Assembly (NCBI GenBank): GCA_004565275.1
Contig: SDOX01000006.1
Coordinates: 372,001 to 436,000, forward strand
DNA from: Nannochloropsis salina CCMP1776
Lineage: Eukaryota > Sar > Eustigmatophyceae > Eustigmatales > Monodopsidaceae
Length of the DNA stretch: 64,000 bases
Reading direction: 5' to 3'
Shown here: positions 1 through 9,700 of the stretch, one piece after another
How positions within the stretch are numbered: the stretch's first letter is position 1
Layout: every line of letters starts with the position of its first letter
The notes under the pieces: generated by a model
Seen by the model: only the letters and a program-made list of their open reading frames with translations
Told to the model about the DNA's origin: nothing
Database searches by the model: none
Position numbers and translations under genes: made by a program

Positions 1-66
1 ACTTTACGCCAACTCACGCGTCTTCAGGCCTGGCCTCTATATATCATCAGCGCTCCAAGGCGAGCA

Positions 67-1785
67 ATGGCCCTGAAACGGGTGTACAAGGCTGCGGCTT
101 TAAACGAAGATGTAGGGAGCAATCCAAGCGCTCCTGTGCCTCCGTTTCAATCCACCTTGTCTGAGTCAAGCTCTTCGCCGAATGCGCCCCCACAAGACCA
201 TAAGAATGGAAGCCTCAGACAGACCAAGCGAATGAAAAGGCTTCTTGCCTCCGACCCCGCGGCGGCCGAAAGAATGGATTACCGACGACGTTTGGGATTG
301 GCCCGCCGGGACGACGACATACCTACAGCTCTACAATTGTTTGCGGACGTACAGGCACGTGATATTGATATTGGATCCGAGGGATTCAATGCCTTAATCG
401 CGTTATTGACCACATTTGAGCGGCTGGAGGACGCCGACAAAGTCCTTACTCACATGCGCCGGAAGCAATTTTCTTTGACGGAGGCTACATACGTCTGTAT
501 GATGCGGGCCTTGGCGCTGGGAGGCCGGCAACCTGAAGCAGCGGAGGATTTGTTGAGGGAGATGCTGGCGGGAGGCTTACGTCCTCGATTACGATCCTAT
601 AGTCCTATTATTGTAGGATACGCTGAACAGGGAAAGCTCGAGAATGCCTTCGCTTTGTACGACAAGATGCTGGCTCAGGACATTGAGCCAACGGAAACTG
701 AACTTGTGGCCTTGTTGCGGGTGTGTTCGGGGGAAGGAGGGGGAAACGTGGAGGTGGATAACTTTTATCGGACTTTGGCTGACCTACAAGACTTGGTGCT
801 GGAGCCAGGGGAGGGGGCATGGGAGGCGGTGGCGGGATGGTTCGAGAAGCGCAGGGAGAGGGGTGACTGGGCGGTAGGACATGACCAAGCCGCAAAGAGC
901 GGAGGAAGGGGGAAGGACCGAAAGGCCGCATTGGCACAAACCCCGAGCCCGGAAATGTCCGTGAGGCGTGGAGTGGTCGTGGACGAGGCAGGGGTCTGCA
1001 GTGGTTGCGGGACGGTGCTGGAATCCATCCAGCTTTCCTCGGAGGCCGCGAATGAATTGATGACCAAGGTTGAAGAGCTTGTGCTCGCGGACCGGGCCCG
1101 AGAAGCGGAATGGGCGCGTTTCAAGGCGTGGCTGCGGGGGCCGGGAGGGGGAGGGCGGGCACCGGAATTCGACACGGTGATCGATGGCGCTAACGTGGGC
1201 TATTTCCAGATGAATTACGCCCAAGCCCCTCCTCACGTGAACTACGAGCAGATTTCCTGGGTGGTGGAGCACTTCGTGGGGATGGGAAAGAAACCTTTGC
1301 TGGTGCTGCATGCTCGCCATGTGGACAGTCGAAGGGTCCCGCCGGGCTATATCGCTTTGGTCCAAAAATGGCGCGAGCGGCAGTTGTTGTTGGTAGTTCC
1401 ATATCGCAACAATGACGACTGGTTCTGGCTGTTTGCGACTGTGTTCAAAGGAGGCCGGACCCTCCTGGTCACGAACGACGAGATGCGGGATCACCACTTC
1501 CAAATGCTCTCGCAGCGAACGTTTCTGCGCTGGAAGGAGAGGCACCAGGTGCACTTCTCATTCGGTGGGTATGAGAAGGGTGGGGGACGGAGCGTGCTAA
1601 TACAGGTTCCGGCAGTGTATTCCAAGTGTATCCAGGGCCCGGGGAGCGGAAAGGCGGCGGGAGGAAGGGAGGACGAAAATTGGCATTTGCCCAGCGCGGG
1701 CGATGACAAATGGTTGTGTGTGCAAGTGCGACGGGAGGGAGCCACACGCGCGCAAAGCGATGGCGGCATGACCGAGAAAAGTTAA
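67..1785 (+). CDS. PRORP: Protein-only RNase P (PRORP), pentatricopeptide + NYN nuclease
   Basis: Single-protein RNase P that removes 5' leaders from pre-tRNAs in organelles and/or nucleus. Residues about 75-250 read as helical PPR-type repeats (for example GFNALIALL and YSPIIVGYAEQGK). A zinc-binding CxxC lies at C311/C314 and is completed by a C-terminal His and Cys (WHLP...KWLC). The NYN metallonuclease domain starts at about residue 368, with acidic residues D369/D373 (FDTVIDGANVGYF), NNDD at 448-451 and NDEMRD at 470-475, which are the metal-binding positions expected for PRORP. Length (572 aa) fits the family. The frame stays open from the first ATG at 67 back to base 1, so the true N-terminus and any targeting peptide may lie outside the window or in an upstream exon. 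Function is secure; start and cellular location are not. Confidence 0.93.
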   Translation: MALKRVYKAAALNEDVGSNPSAPVPPFQSTLSESSSSPNAPPQDHKNGSLRQTKRMKRLLASDPAAAERMDYRRRLGLARRDDDIPTALQLFADVQARDIDIGSEGFNALIALLTTFERLEDADKVLTHMRRKQFSLTEATYVCMMRALALGGRQPEAAEDLLREMLAGGLRPRLRSYSPIIVGYAEQGKLENAFALYDKMLAQDIEPTETELVALLRVCSGEGGGNVEVDNFYRTLADLQDLVLEPGEGAWEAVAGWFEKRRERGDWAVGHDQAAKSGGRGKDRKAALAQTPSPEMSVRRGVVVDEAGVCSGCGTVLESIQLSSEAANELMTKVEELVLADRAREAEWARFKAWLRGPGGGGRAPEFDTVIDGANVGYFQMNYAQAPPHVNYEQISWVVEHFVGMGKKPLLVLHARHVDSRRVPPGYIALVQKWRERQLLLVVPYRNNDDWFWLFATVFKGGRTLLVTNDEMRDHHFQMLSQRTFLRWKERHQVHFSFGGYEKGGGRSVLIQVPAVYSKCIQGPGSGKAAGGREDENWHLPSAGDDKWLCVQVRREGATRAQSDGGMTEKS

Positions 1786-2393
1786 TATTGTTTGCGTCCA
1801 AACCATGAAAAAAAATGTGGAGTTGACAGAGGCAGGCACAGAAGCGCGAATTTGCAAAACTTCCTCAACGTGCTCGGACATGTGTGTTGAGATGTTTCAT
1901 CCTTATTTTGATTCAAATACAGAAGCTGAGATTATCCGGGACCTATGGGTCTTCCAGGATCTTATTTCATAATGTAAGGGACCAACATACACGCTCGTAA
2001 CCAGGCACAGCTTTAGCACCGGGTCCGAATTTAGATCATATCCAAAATCTCACGGAGGTGCTTCCTACCAACCAGGTCTGCGCTACGCAAGGCCGCATTG
2101 CACAAGCCTCTCAGTGACCTTTAGTCGATGGACTTGGCTCTATATACCTTCAGCCTTTGTCCCTCTAACAATATCAATCTACATGTACAAAACGGTCCTG
2201 TTTGTGACAAAAATAAGTCCCGTGGCGCTTTCGATATCGATTTGGCCCTTCTACGACCTACAACAAAAGGGTCCTAACTTCCTACTTTCTAATACGTTCC
2301 CGTGCTCCCGTTCTTTCAACAAATATTTACAGACATCTTACATGATGATCCCGTTTTTGCAATATTCACAGACTTTACACGCGTGGGCGCTGT
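1786..2393. other. Convergent intergenic region
   Basis: Tail-to-tail gap between the RNase P gene and the RelA/SpoT-like gene. It is more AT-rich than its neighbours and presumably carries both 3' UTRs. A short plus-strand ORF (2114-2422) runs into the 3' end of the opposite gene and has no recognisable domain. Nothing else seen. Confidence 0.5.
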
Positions 2394-4570
2394 TTACATG
2401 TAGGAAATTACATCTCCAGTGACCAGCACACGGTCCAAAGCCGGCGCCGATTGGCCGTTCAATAGAAGCATGCCTTGCGTGCTTCGCTTGGATTTTCGAC
2501 GGGAAACGGGTACCGTCTGATACCCCCCGTGCTCCTCGTGGGCAGTATTGTCTCTCCAGAGTCCCTGAGGGTGCAAGCGGCTACGCCCGCGTCCCTCCTC
2601 AACCCTCTTGTTCCGAGTGCCACGTTTCCCCTGCGCCGTTCCGGCCTTGGGCTGCAGGCAAGAAGCCTTGACAAAATCTAGGAGGGTGGCTCCACGGTTG
2701 AGCTTCAAAAGCTTCCCATCGGGAGAAAAAACGATGACATGACTCTTATCCAGCATCTTCTGACACCACGTCAGGAACTCCCCGGGGCCCGCAAAGCCGC
2801 GTTGGGGGCCGACCGCGTCCTCCTCTTCCTGCATCTGCTGCTCCGCCTGTTGCTGGCCCCTCTCGATCACTTCCGCCAGGGTTCGATCCCCCTTGTACAG
2901 ACAGTGGGCGGCCAGCCCGTGCTCGGCCACGGAGTGCATCTCGCTCGTCCGGATTTGAATCTCCACTGGGGTCGTCTCGCCCCGCAATCGGTAGGCCAGG
3001 GTGGTGTGCAGAGACTGGTAGCCGTTGTCCTTCCGGTTCCCTTCGCCCACGTAGTCCTTCACCCGACCTTTGTAGTGCGGCCGGAGTTTGTGCACCACCT
3101 CCCGCAGGACGTAGTCGCAAATCTGCTTGTCCAAGTCTGCCCGCGCTTCCAGCGTGGCGGGTGTCGGCGGAGACACGGGTAAGGTCGCCGAGGAGGCAGA
3201 AGACGCCTCCTTATCCGCATACAAGGGGGTGCAAACGACCCGCAAAGCGACCATGTCGTACACGCCCTCCAAGCCCATGCCACTTCCCTCCCCCCCCCCT
3301 CTCCCTCCTCAACCAGCATGCCTTTCCTCTTCATCTTCTTCCACACGCTGTACGGGCTCTTGATACGCCCTCGCACCTCAACCCTTTCCACGTTGCTCAT
3401 AAACACAGGATCTTCCAACAGGGCTTGCAATACCTCTTTCCGAGCCTGCCCCAGGACCTTCTGATAACGGTCGCGTTTTGCCTCCAATGCAGCCATCACC
3501 TTCCGGTGCTCCTGCGGCATCAGAAATTTGAAAGCCCGCTCTTCCAACGCATTCTTGATCTGCGACATCCCGGCCGCCTCTGCCAAGGAAGCATACACAT
3601 TCAAACAGGCCCAGCACGCGTCAATCTCCTCCTTCTTGGTGCCAAACACGGTCGTCTCCATTTCCACTTTCTTCCACGCCACCCGCAGGGCCACCGCGCG
3701 CCAATCCTTTGCCACCACCAGCAACAAATTGCGCAGATTATCCCCCTGCCCGCCCCAGAGGAAATGCGCGTACTCGTGGATGAGGCTCTTGATTTCGAGC
3801 TGGCCCTCCACCCCCAGCATCGCCTTCCACCCGGCCAAGATGATGCCCACCGCCTTTCCAAACTCGCTCTCCACCGCCTCTAGGGTCAAGGGGGAGTGGC
3901 ACAGGAGTGCCGCGACCATCGTGTCGCCGTCCACTTCCGAGGCTCCTAACAAACGGGCTACTGCGACGTTCTGCTCCATGTAGGCTCCCACTGTCAGGGC
4001 TTTGGCCACCGCCCTTTGTGGTGGAGTGATGGTGGAGGGGCGTCGGCCCGTCTCATCCGACGTGATTTGAGAAGGTTTGTGGAGGCGATACGCGTGGTAA
4101 GACCGCGCCAGCGCCTGCAGCACAGCCAAACGGGCGGGGCGGGTGAGATGATCTGTGGCCTTATGAACCTCGATGGCGAGAGCTGCCAGTTCGGAGGGCA
4201 TGCCCACGAGCTTGAAGTCAGCCGCGACCGGACCCACGACTAGATCCCATAGGCCATACATAGTGGGCAGCTTGGGGCGACGGGAATTTTTTGTGGCCAA
4301 GCTGCTGGAAGGAGGGGGGGTATGTTCGGGGAGGCGGGCTTTCATACCGCGAGGAGGATCTGCTCGAGTCGAAGAAGACGCAGTCGTGGCAACGGAAGAC
4401 GCAATCACCATGTCTTGGGTAGTGCCACTACCTACAGGAACTGCCGTGCGACGTCGTTGGGAAGAAAGGCCGCGTGGGGCGAATGCTGCGACGGAGGAAG
4501 GCTCGAGCAGGAGGCAGAGGAGTGTGACATAACCTACTACCGCGCGGAGAAGGGGCAATGCTCTGCACAT
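2394..4570 (-). CDS. Plastid-type RelA/SpoT homologue, (p)ppGpp synthetase with degenerate HD domain, frame broken at a G10 tract
   Basis: Makes the alarmone (p)ppGpp from ATP and GDP/GTP, very probably in the plastid. The ATG at 4570 gives a signal peptide (hydrophobic residues 5-22) ending AAFAP at residues 28-32, the classic secondary-plastid import motif; an in-frame ATG at 4630 is an alternative. An HD-type helical domain follows, but where active (p)ppGpp hydrolases have His-Asp this protein has C224-H225 (ALLCHSP), so hydrolysis is probably lost. The synthetase domain has RIKSPYSVWKKMKRKG, VYDMVALRVV, GRVKDYV, NGYQSLHTT and PVEIQIRT, followed by a TGS domain carrying a basic low-complexity insert of about 40 residues. 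The frame changes inside a run of ten G (plus-strand C at 3290-3299), in the loop between KRKG and GLEGVYDMV; one more G would make one frame of 725 codons. No intron there keeps phase. Divergent from the TMEM128 gene. Confidence 0.9.
3290..3299. repeat. Mononucleotide tract C10 (G10 on the coding strand)
   Basis: Ten consecutive C lie inside the RelA/SpoT-like gene exactly where its two synthetase-side reading frames must be joined. It may be an assembly or sequencing length error, a polymorphic slippage site, or a real frameshift; sequence alone cannot decide. Confidence 0.85.
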
Positions 4571-5158
4571 CGATCCTCCTCCGGAAGGCCGTCGCCGCAA
4601 TACTTTTATCCTCGTTGTGGAGGATGTCATGATGGAACTGTGACCAAATGTAGTGGGTAGACGTGAACATGCGGACGAAATTTCTGAGACGAGCTGGTCG
4701 GATGCAGAAAATACAGGAGGAAGAATGTCTAAAATTCGTTTTCCTGAGCCCGCCGGGCCTCCCTTTAATTCCCGCGGTAGCCACGACTTCACAAATATGC
4801 CCACGCGCATGCAAATTGCCCACGCCTCGTACTTTTGGGTCAAGCCTCAGGTGTTTAGTAACATGCCGTGACAACCCCGTGCCAAATAATTTCAGAAACT
4901 CCTTCTTGGCTCGCTGAAGCGTGTGTCACAGCACGTGCTACGTTGGGAAACTTGAGCTTTCCACCTACATTGCACTCTACCACGCCAAGTGTCCTAGCGC
5001 CAGGCACGCCCCTCGCCCACAAGGCAGGCTTCCGGCCGTGCGTGCCAATAACCCCCGTGGACTTTCTCGTTGTCTTGTGTTCTTGACATGGACAGGGCAG
5101 CTCACCGACTTTCTGCATCTGATATCTCCTAAAACACAGCTTGCGAAGTCTTAGCAGC
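4571..5158. other. Divergent upstream region, RSH / TMEM128
   Basis: Head-to-head gap that should hold the promoters and 5' leaders of both flanking genes. Frame openings on both strands here are extensions of the neighbours without domain support. No recognisable factor site can be named. Confidence 0.5.
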
Positions 5159-6371
5159 ATGGATTCCTCTGCTCCATTGCTCCCTCCCCTTCCCCATGCA
5201 CCACCACCTCCTTCCTCCCATCACCCTGTAAATCGTCCCCTAACTCCTTCACACCCGCACCACCGTCGGAGCAGCAGCCGTGCTAGTGGTAGCAATGTAA
5301 CCAACCCTGCATTACTGTCCGTACCACCTCCGTCATCGTCCTTACCAGTCGTGGACGGAGTGCGCACGACAAGCAAGCGGGAGCGTGCTGAAATATGGGA
5401 GCGGATCTCTGTGAAGCTACAGGCAGGGGCATGGGTGCTGGGGATGATGGTCACGCTGCACTATACTAACTTTGTTCACGTTGTGCTGGACGATGAGAGA
5501 TTGAACCGGTAAGATGCTTAGTGGGGGCAGGAGATAACGACATTCTAAACGTTTTCCCCTTCGTGCAACAAGGTTCAGCGATGGCTTACGTAGTGATAGT
5601 GTATTTGGCTTGTTTGTTGCCTTCGGTACAGTATCTGTGTGTATTTTTTGGATATAATGTCTGTGGCCTTTACACTTGATCGGGTTTACCGCATGGCTGC
5701 GTGTCCTTCCTGTTTTATAAACGCACTTCCAGATACTGATCGGCCCGCATGCTCGGGCGGACGAGCCCGTATCGTTGCAGTGCGGCCTAGCTTGTGTGCA
5801 TGTCTGTACGTTGTGTCTCGTGGAGCTCGTGGCACGAGGGATCCCTTGGGGTCATGGCAAGGACGTTGGGCCCGGTCGCCGGTGACTGGGACAACTCAGG
5901 AACGGGAGACCCCTTCACATCCGGCTCTCCATCCACGCCTCCCTTTTAATCGCTTACAATGCCCTCTTCTTTGTGCCATCGAACCAAACAGCGTCTATTT
6001 TCACCTGGCTATGATCTGCTTGGGCATCAACCTTTGCATAGGCTTGTACCTCACCGTCTACCTGCAGTTAATAAAGGGTATAAATATCGAGTGGGCGACG
6101 TATTGTCCACGCATGATTCCAGCTGCGACGTTTTCTGGGGTGGTCTGTGCAATTTGGTGAGTATTTAAGCATGAAAGGTTGGAGGGTGTGCCCGACCTAG
6201 ACTAAAACTGAAGCACTCTGACACGCTGACATATTTTTTTTTTCTCGACTTACTATAAACAGCCTGGTCAGCAGCCTGTGGCCAGTGTATGGATTCTTTG
6301 CGCCACTCATCTTGCTTGTCATATGCTTTGGAAGCATATTTTCCATGCATTTTATCCCATGGCCGTTTTAG
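5159..6371 (+). CDS. TMEM128 family membrane protein, three exons
   Basis: Small multi-pass membrane protein of the TMEM128 family (probably ER; molecular role unknown). Exons are 5159-5508, 5992-6156 and 6263-6371: donors CG|GTAAGA and TG|GTGAGT, acceptors AACAG|CG and AACAG|CC. Both introns keep phase 2, and the product is 207 aa. An in-frame ATG at 5141 adds six residues. A Pro/Ser-rich N-terminus of about 75 residues precedes membrane segments around WVLGMMVTLHYTNFVHVV, FHLAMICLGINLCIGLYLTV, AATFSGVVCAICLV and FFAPLILLVICFGSIF. The pattern YCPRMIP followed by LWPVYGFFAPLIL matches human TMEM128 as I remember it. Intron 1 is long (483 bp) and contains another stretch (from about 5572) that could be spliced in phase as an alternative exon, but this would interrupt the family alignment. 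Confidence 0.82.
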
Positions 6372-6756
6372 TGGAACGGACTGGACTAATAGAGTTAGTT
6401 TAAAAAAGCACATGTAAAGAAATTGCACAAATTACCCATCATAATTCGTTGCCGAATAAACTCTGCCTTCACTTGGAACCTGTTTGTGACCTCCCTGAGT
6501 TTCTTTCATGCGATAAAGTGCTTTAAGGACTGGGGGAAATGGTACAGGCGGCGTTATCGTCTTCGCTTGTTGACGCTCGCTGACTATATACTGCAAGTCA
6601 AAATAAAGCACGCCCCCGAGCACAGGACCTCGTTACAATCCGCACAGCCAGCATCCTCATGCATCTCCCACCTAATTCTTTTCTTGGTTTTCCCCTCCAG
6701 GACGCCAGGTAGGCAAGGCGATTATTTGAACCCTACACGCCATCCTGCGACCGCCC
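6372..6756. other. Intergenic region between TMEM128 and p115 genes
   Basis: Two genes on the same strand, so this holds the TMEM128 3' UTR and the p115 promoter and leader. Plus-strand frame openings cross into the p115 start in the wrong frame and lack domain support. Nothing else seen. Confidence 0.45.
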
Positions 6757-9700
6757 ATGATGCTGGCAGGGGCCCGCGGCACCCCTCCGGTCCCAGGAAA
6801 GAGCACGCCTAGTTCCCCCACCGCCGATCACGCGGTCGCGGTCATTCTAGACCGGCTTCGCAGTGCCCGTGACCCAAAAGATCGTGCCGATGCCGTGGAA
6901 CAATTACAAAGTCTGGGCAAGACCGACCCGAGTCGCGTCGGTCGACTCGCCATGCCTCTGGTGCTCGACCTCCTGCGGGCCCGTCGCCTCGGACAATTGG
7001 ACGAAGGGACGGCACAAGGCTTGCTAGAGTTGCTGCGGGCATTATTGAGCCATGCTGCCCCAGGCGTAGGGCGTGAGGTGTTGTCCTTGCTTCTGAAAAA
7101 TACGGGGAATTTGGATGCATTATTGGACATGGCGGAGAAGACGGACACCCTCACCACCGTGGCCACGCTGCAAGTCTTGGAAGCAGCGCTGGAGGCGGGC
7201 CAAGGAGAGGTAGAATGTGCGTTGCAAGGCGGTGGTTCGCAACAAGGAATGGTGCGTCTGGTGGCGTGTCTGAGCGACGAGCGAGAAGAGGTCCGCAACG
7301 AGGTGCTGCTGGTGTTGGGCAAGCTAACGACGGGGAGGGCGACGGAAAACCTGAAAACGCTCTTGGCGTTCAACGAGGGCTTCGAACGTCTCCTGGCCAT
7401 GATCGAGGACGACGGGGGCCTGCTTGAAGGCGGGAGCGTAATCACTCACGACTGTTTGCGGCTGATGGGGAACGTGGTGGCGGGCACGGCCTCCACGCAA
7501 CGTCACTTCTGCGAGCTGGGGCCGCTGGAGACCTTGGCTCCCTGGATGGACGTGACCAGAGTTCTGGCCGTTGGGGAGGAGGAGGAGGAGGAGGAGGAGG
7601 GGGCGCAGGCGGACCGAGCCCCCCGGCTGGAGGCTCGACAGATGGAAAGCCTGCGACTCGCCCTTGTCATCCTGCGGAACCTGGTCACCAGCACTTCTTC
7701 CCCAGGCCTCGACGACAGCGAGACGGACGGCCAGGAGCGGCAGCGACAGGACCGGAGGGATCGACAGCGCTCTTTGATGACCTGTGCGGGAGGAGGCTTG
7801 CTTCGGTCTCTCGTTCAGCTCGCCACGGCGCCTTTCCAAGGCGAAGGAATCTCCAAAGTGCAGCTGCCTAGCCTCGTGCTGTTGGCGGACATGGTCACGG
7901 ACAACACGATGGTGCAGCAAACGCTTCTTGACCTCAAGCTGGGCCCGTCTTGCCCGTATCTGTGGCCGGAGGGAGGGCCGGATCAAATCATAGGTCGTCT
8001 CGACCGGGAGCACGGCGGCGCCTTCCTCGCCTCCGTCCTCCTGAAAATGGCCCTGCACGCCCGCCACGCCCACGTCCGTGCCGCTGCGCTCCTGGTCCTT
8101 CACCGGCTCTTGGACAAGAACGAGGTCGCCTGTATCATGACGATGCAGCACATCATCGCCCCGCCCCCTCCTCCCGTGGACCTGGCGGAGGAGGAGGAGT
8201 GGGTGCCCTCGGTACCCATGGGAACAGTCCTGCTGGAAGAGCTGGTCCGGGCCGTGACGCAGGCGTTGGCGGGAGGGGAGGACGAGGAAGAGCGCGGTCG
8301 CGCCCAGAGCGCCTGTTTTGTCCTGGAGCATGTCCTCGCACAGGGCGGACGAGCAGCCAGGGAGCTCGCGACGCACATTCCTGCCGACCTGGGGGGGATG
8401 GGGGGGGGGGGAGGAGGGGGAGGAGGGAGGGCGTCGCCGGCTGCTGCTGACGTGGGTCACCTTCTTGTTGGAGCAGTGCCTGAGGCACGCGCATCCGGGT
8501 AGCCTGGAAGGGGTAATGGTGGCGATCCTGCGTGTCTTGGCGGTGTGGGTCTGCGCGTGCCCGGTGGCGGCTAGGACTGTCTCTGGCAATCCTTTCCTCT
8601 TGGACCTGCTTGCGCCTAAGTCGAAGGCGCGCGAGCCTGCCTCTGCCCGTGCGTCGGGGCTTTCCTTCTCCCCGTCTCCCCACATCAAAGCCCTAAGCGC
8701 CCTGCTCGTGGGTGAATGCGTGGAGTATGCGGGGGAGGGGACGGACGAAAGCCGTGGGCCCACAGGTGAGGAGGTGGAAGACATGATCAAAGGTCAAGTG
8801 GGACTGTCGCTTTACACCGCGGCCTTGGAGGGCTTGGAGAAAGTTCTGGTCCCGGGCAAAAATTTTGTAGGGGAGTGGCCGACCGTCGATGGAGAGAGGC
8901 CCGGTGGCCCATGGCCCTACTACGACAGCCAGTTTGTGAGCCTTTACCGGCGGGAAGTGAAAAGGATTCGGAGACGGCTCCTGCTCGCCAGTGGTGAGGG
9001 TCTTGAAGCTGGTGTCGGAATAGGAGATGGCGGGGAGGAAGACCGGGGCGCGGCCATAGCCGCAGCAGCCGCATCAGCGGCGGAAAAATATTTGGAAGTG
9101 ATTGCGGAACGAGAAAAGGAAATTGAGTGCCTCAAGGTACGAATAGAGGATGTGCAGAGTCAAATGCAAGAATTTGCACGGGGGCAAGCCTCGGGACTAA
9201 GTGGGATGGAATCGTTCCAGGCGGGAGAGGGTCTATCCCGGCCTGGGGGCAGAGGGGGAAATATAGGGCGGGAGGTATTCCAGGAAGAACAACAGCGCCG
9301 GGAAGCCGCTGAGATGGCATTGCGGGGAAAGGAGGCAGTGGTGGAAAGCTTACAGGAAGAGTTGCGTCGACGCGACTCGCGCCTTGCGTCATTGCAAAGC
9401 GAGCTGACGCAAGTGACGGAGGCACTGTCCGCGTCCATGCAGAAGGAGCAAGAGCTGCAGCACCAGCTTCCGCCTCAACAGAAAAGTCAAAGCCTTGATC
9501 AGAGCAAAGAGGCAGAAGAGGCACTGTTGGCCACGAATCTCGAGCTGCGTAGGGAATTGAGCGCCGCGCACGAGGAGTTGGCGGCGAGGGGGGACGACCG
9601 CCGGAAGCTGGAGCTGGAATTGCAGCGGGCCAATGCACGAGAGAAGACGGCGGTGGAGGAAGGGGCAGATGCTGTAGGCAGGCTGGACGCGGTGGAGAAG

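Noticed and set aside
2880-2891. GGTTCGATCCCC, like a tRNA B box
   Set aside because: It lies in the coding sequence of the RelA/SpoT-like gene and no A box or cloverleaf can be formed around it.
7324-8790. 488-codon minus-strand open frame opposite p115
   Set aside because: Antisense shadow of the p115 head in GC-rich DNA; low-complexity product with no domain.
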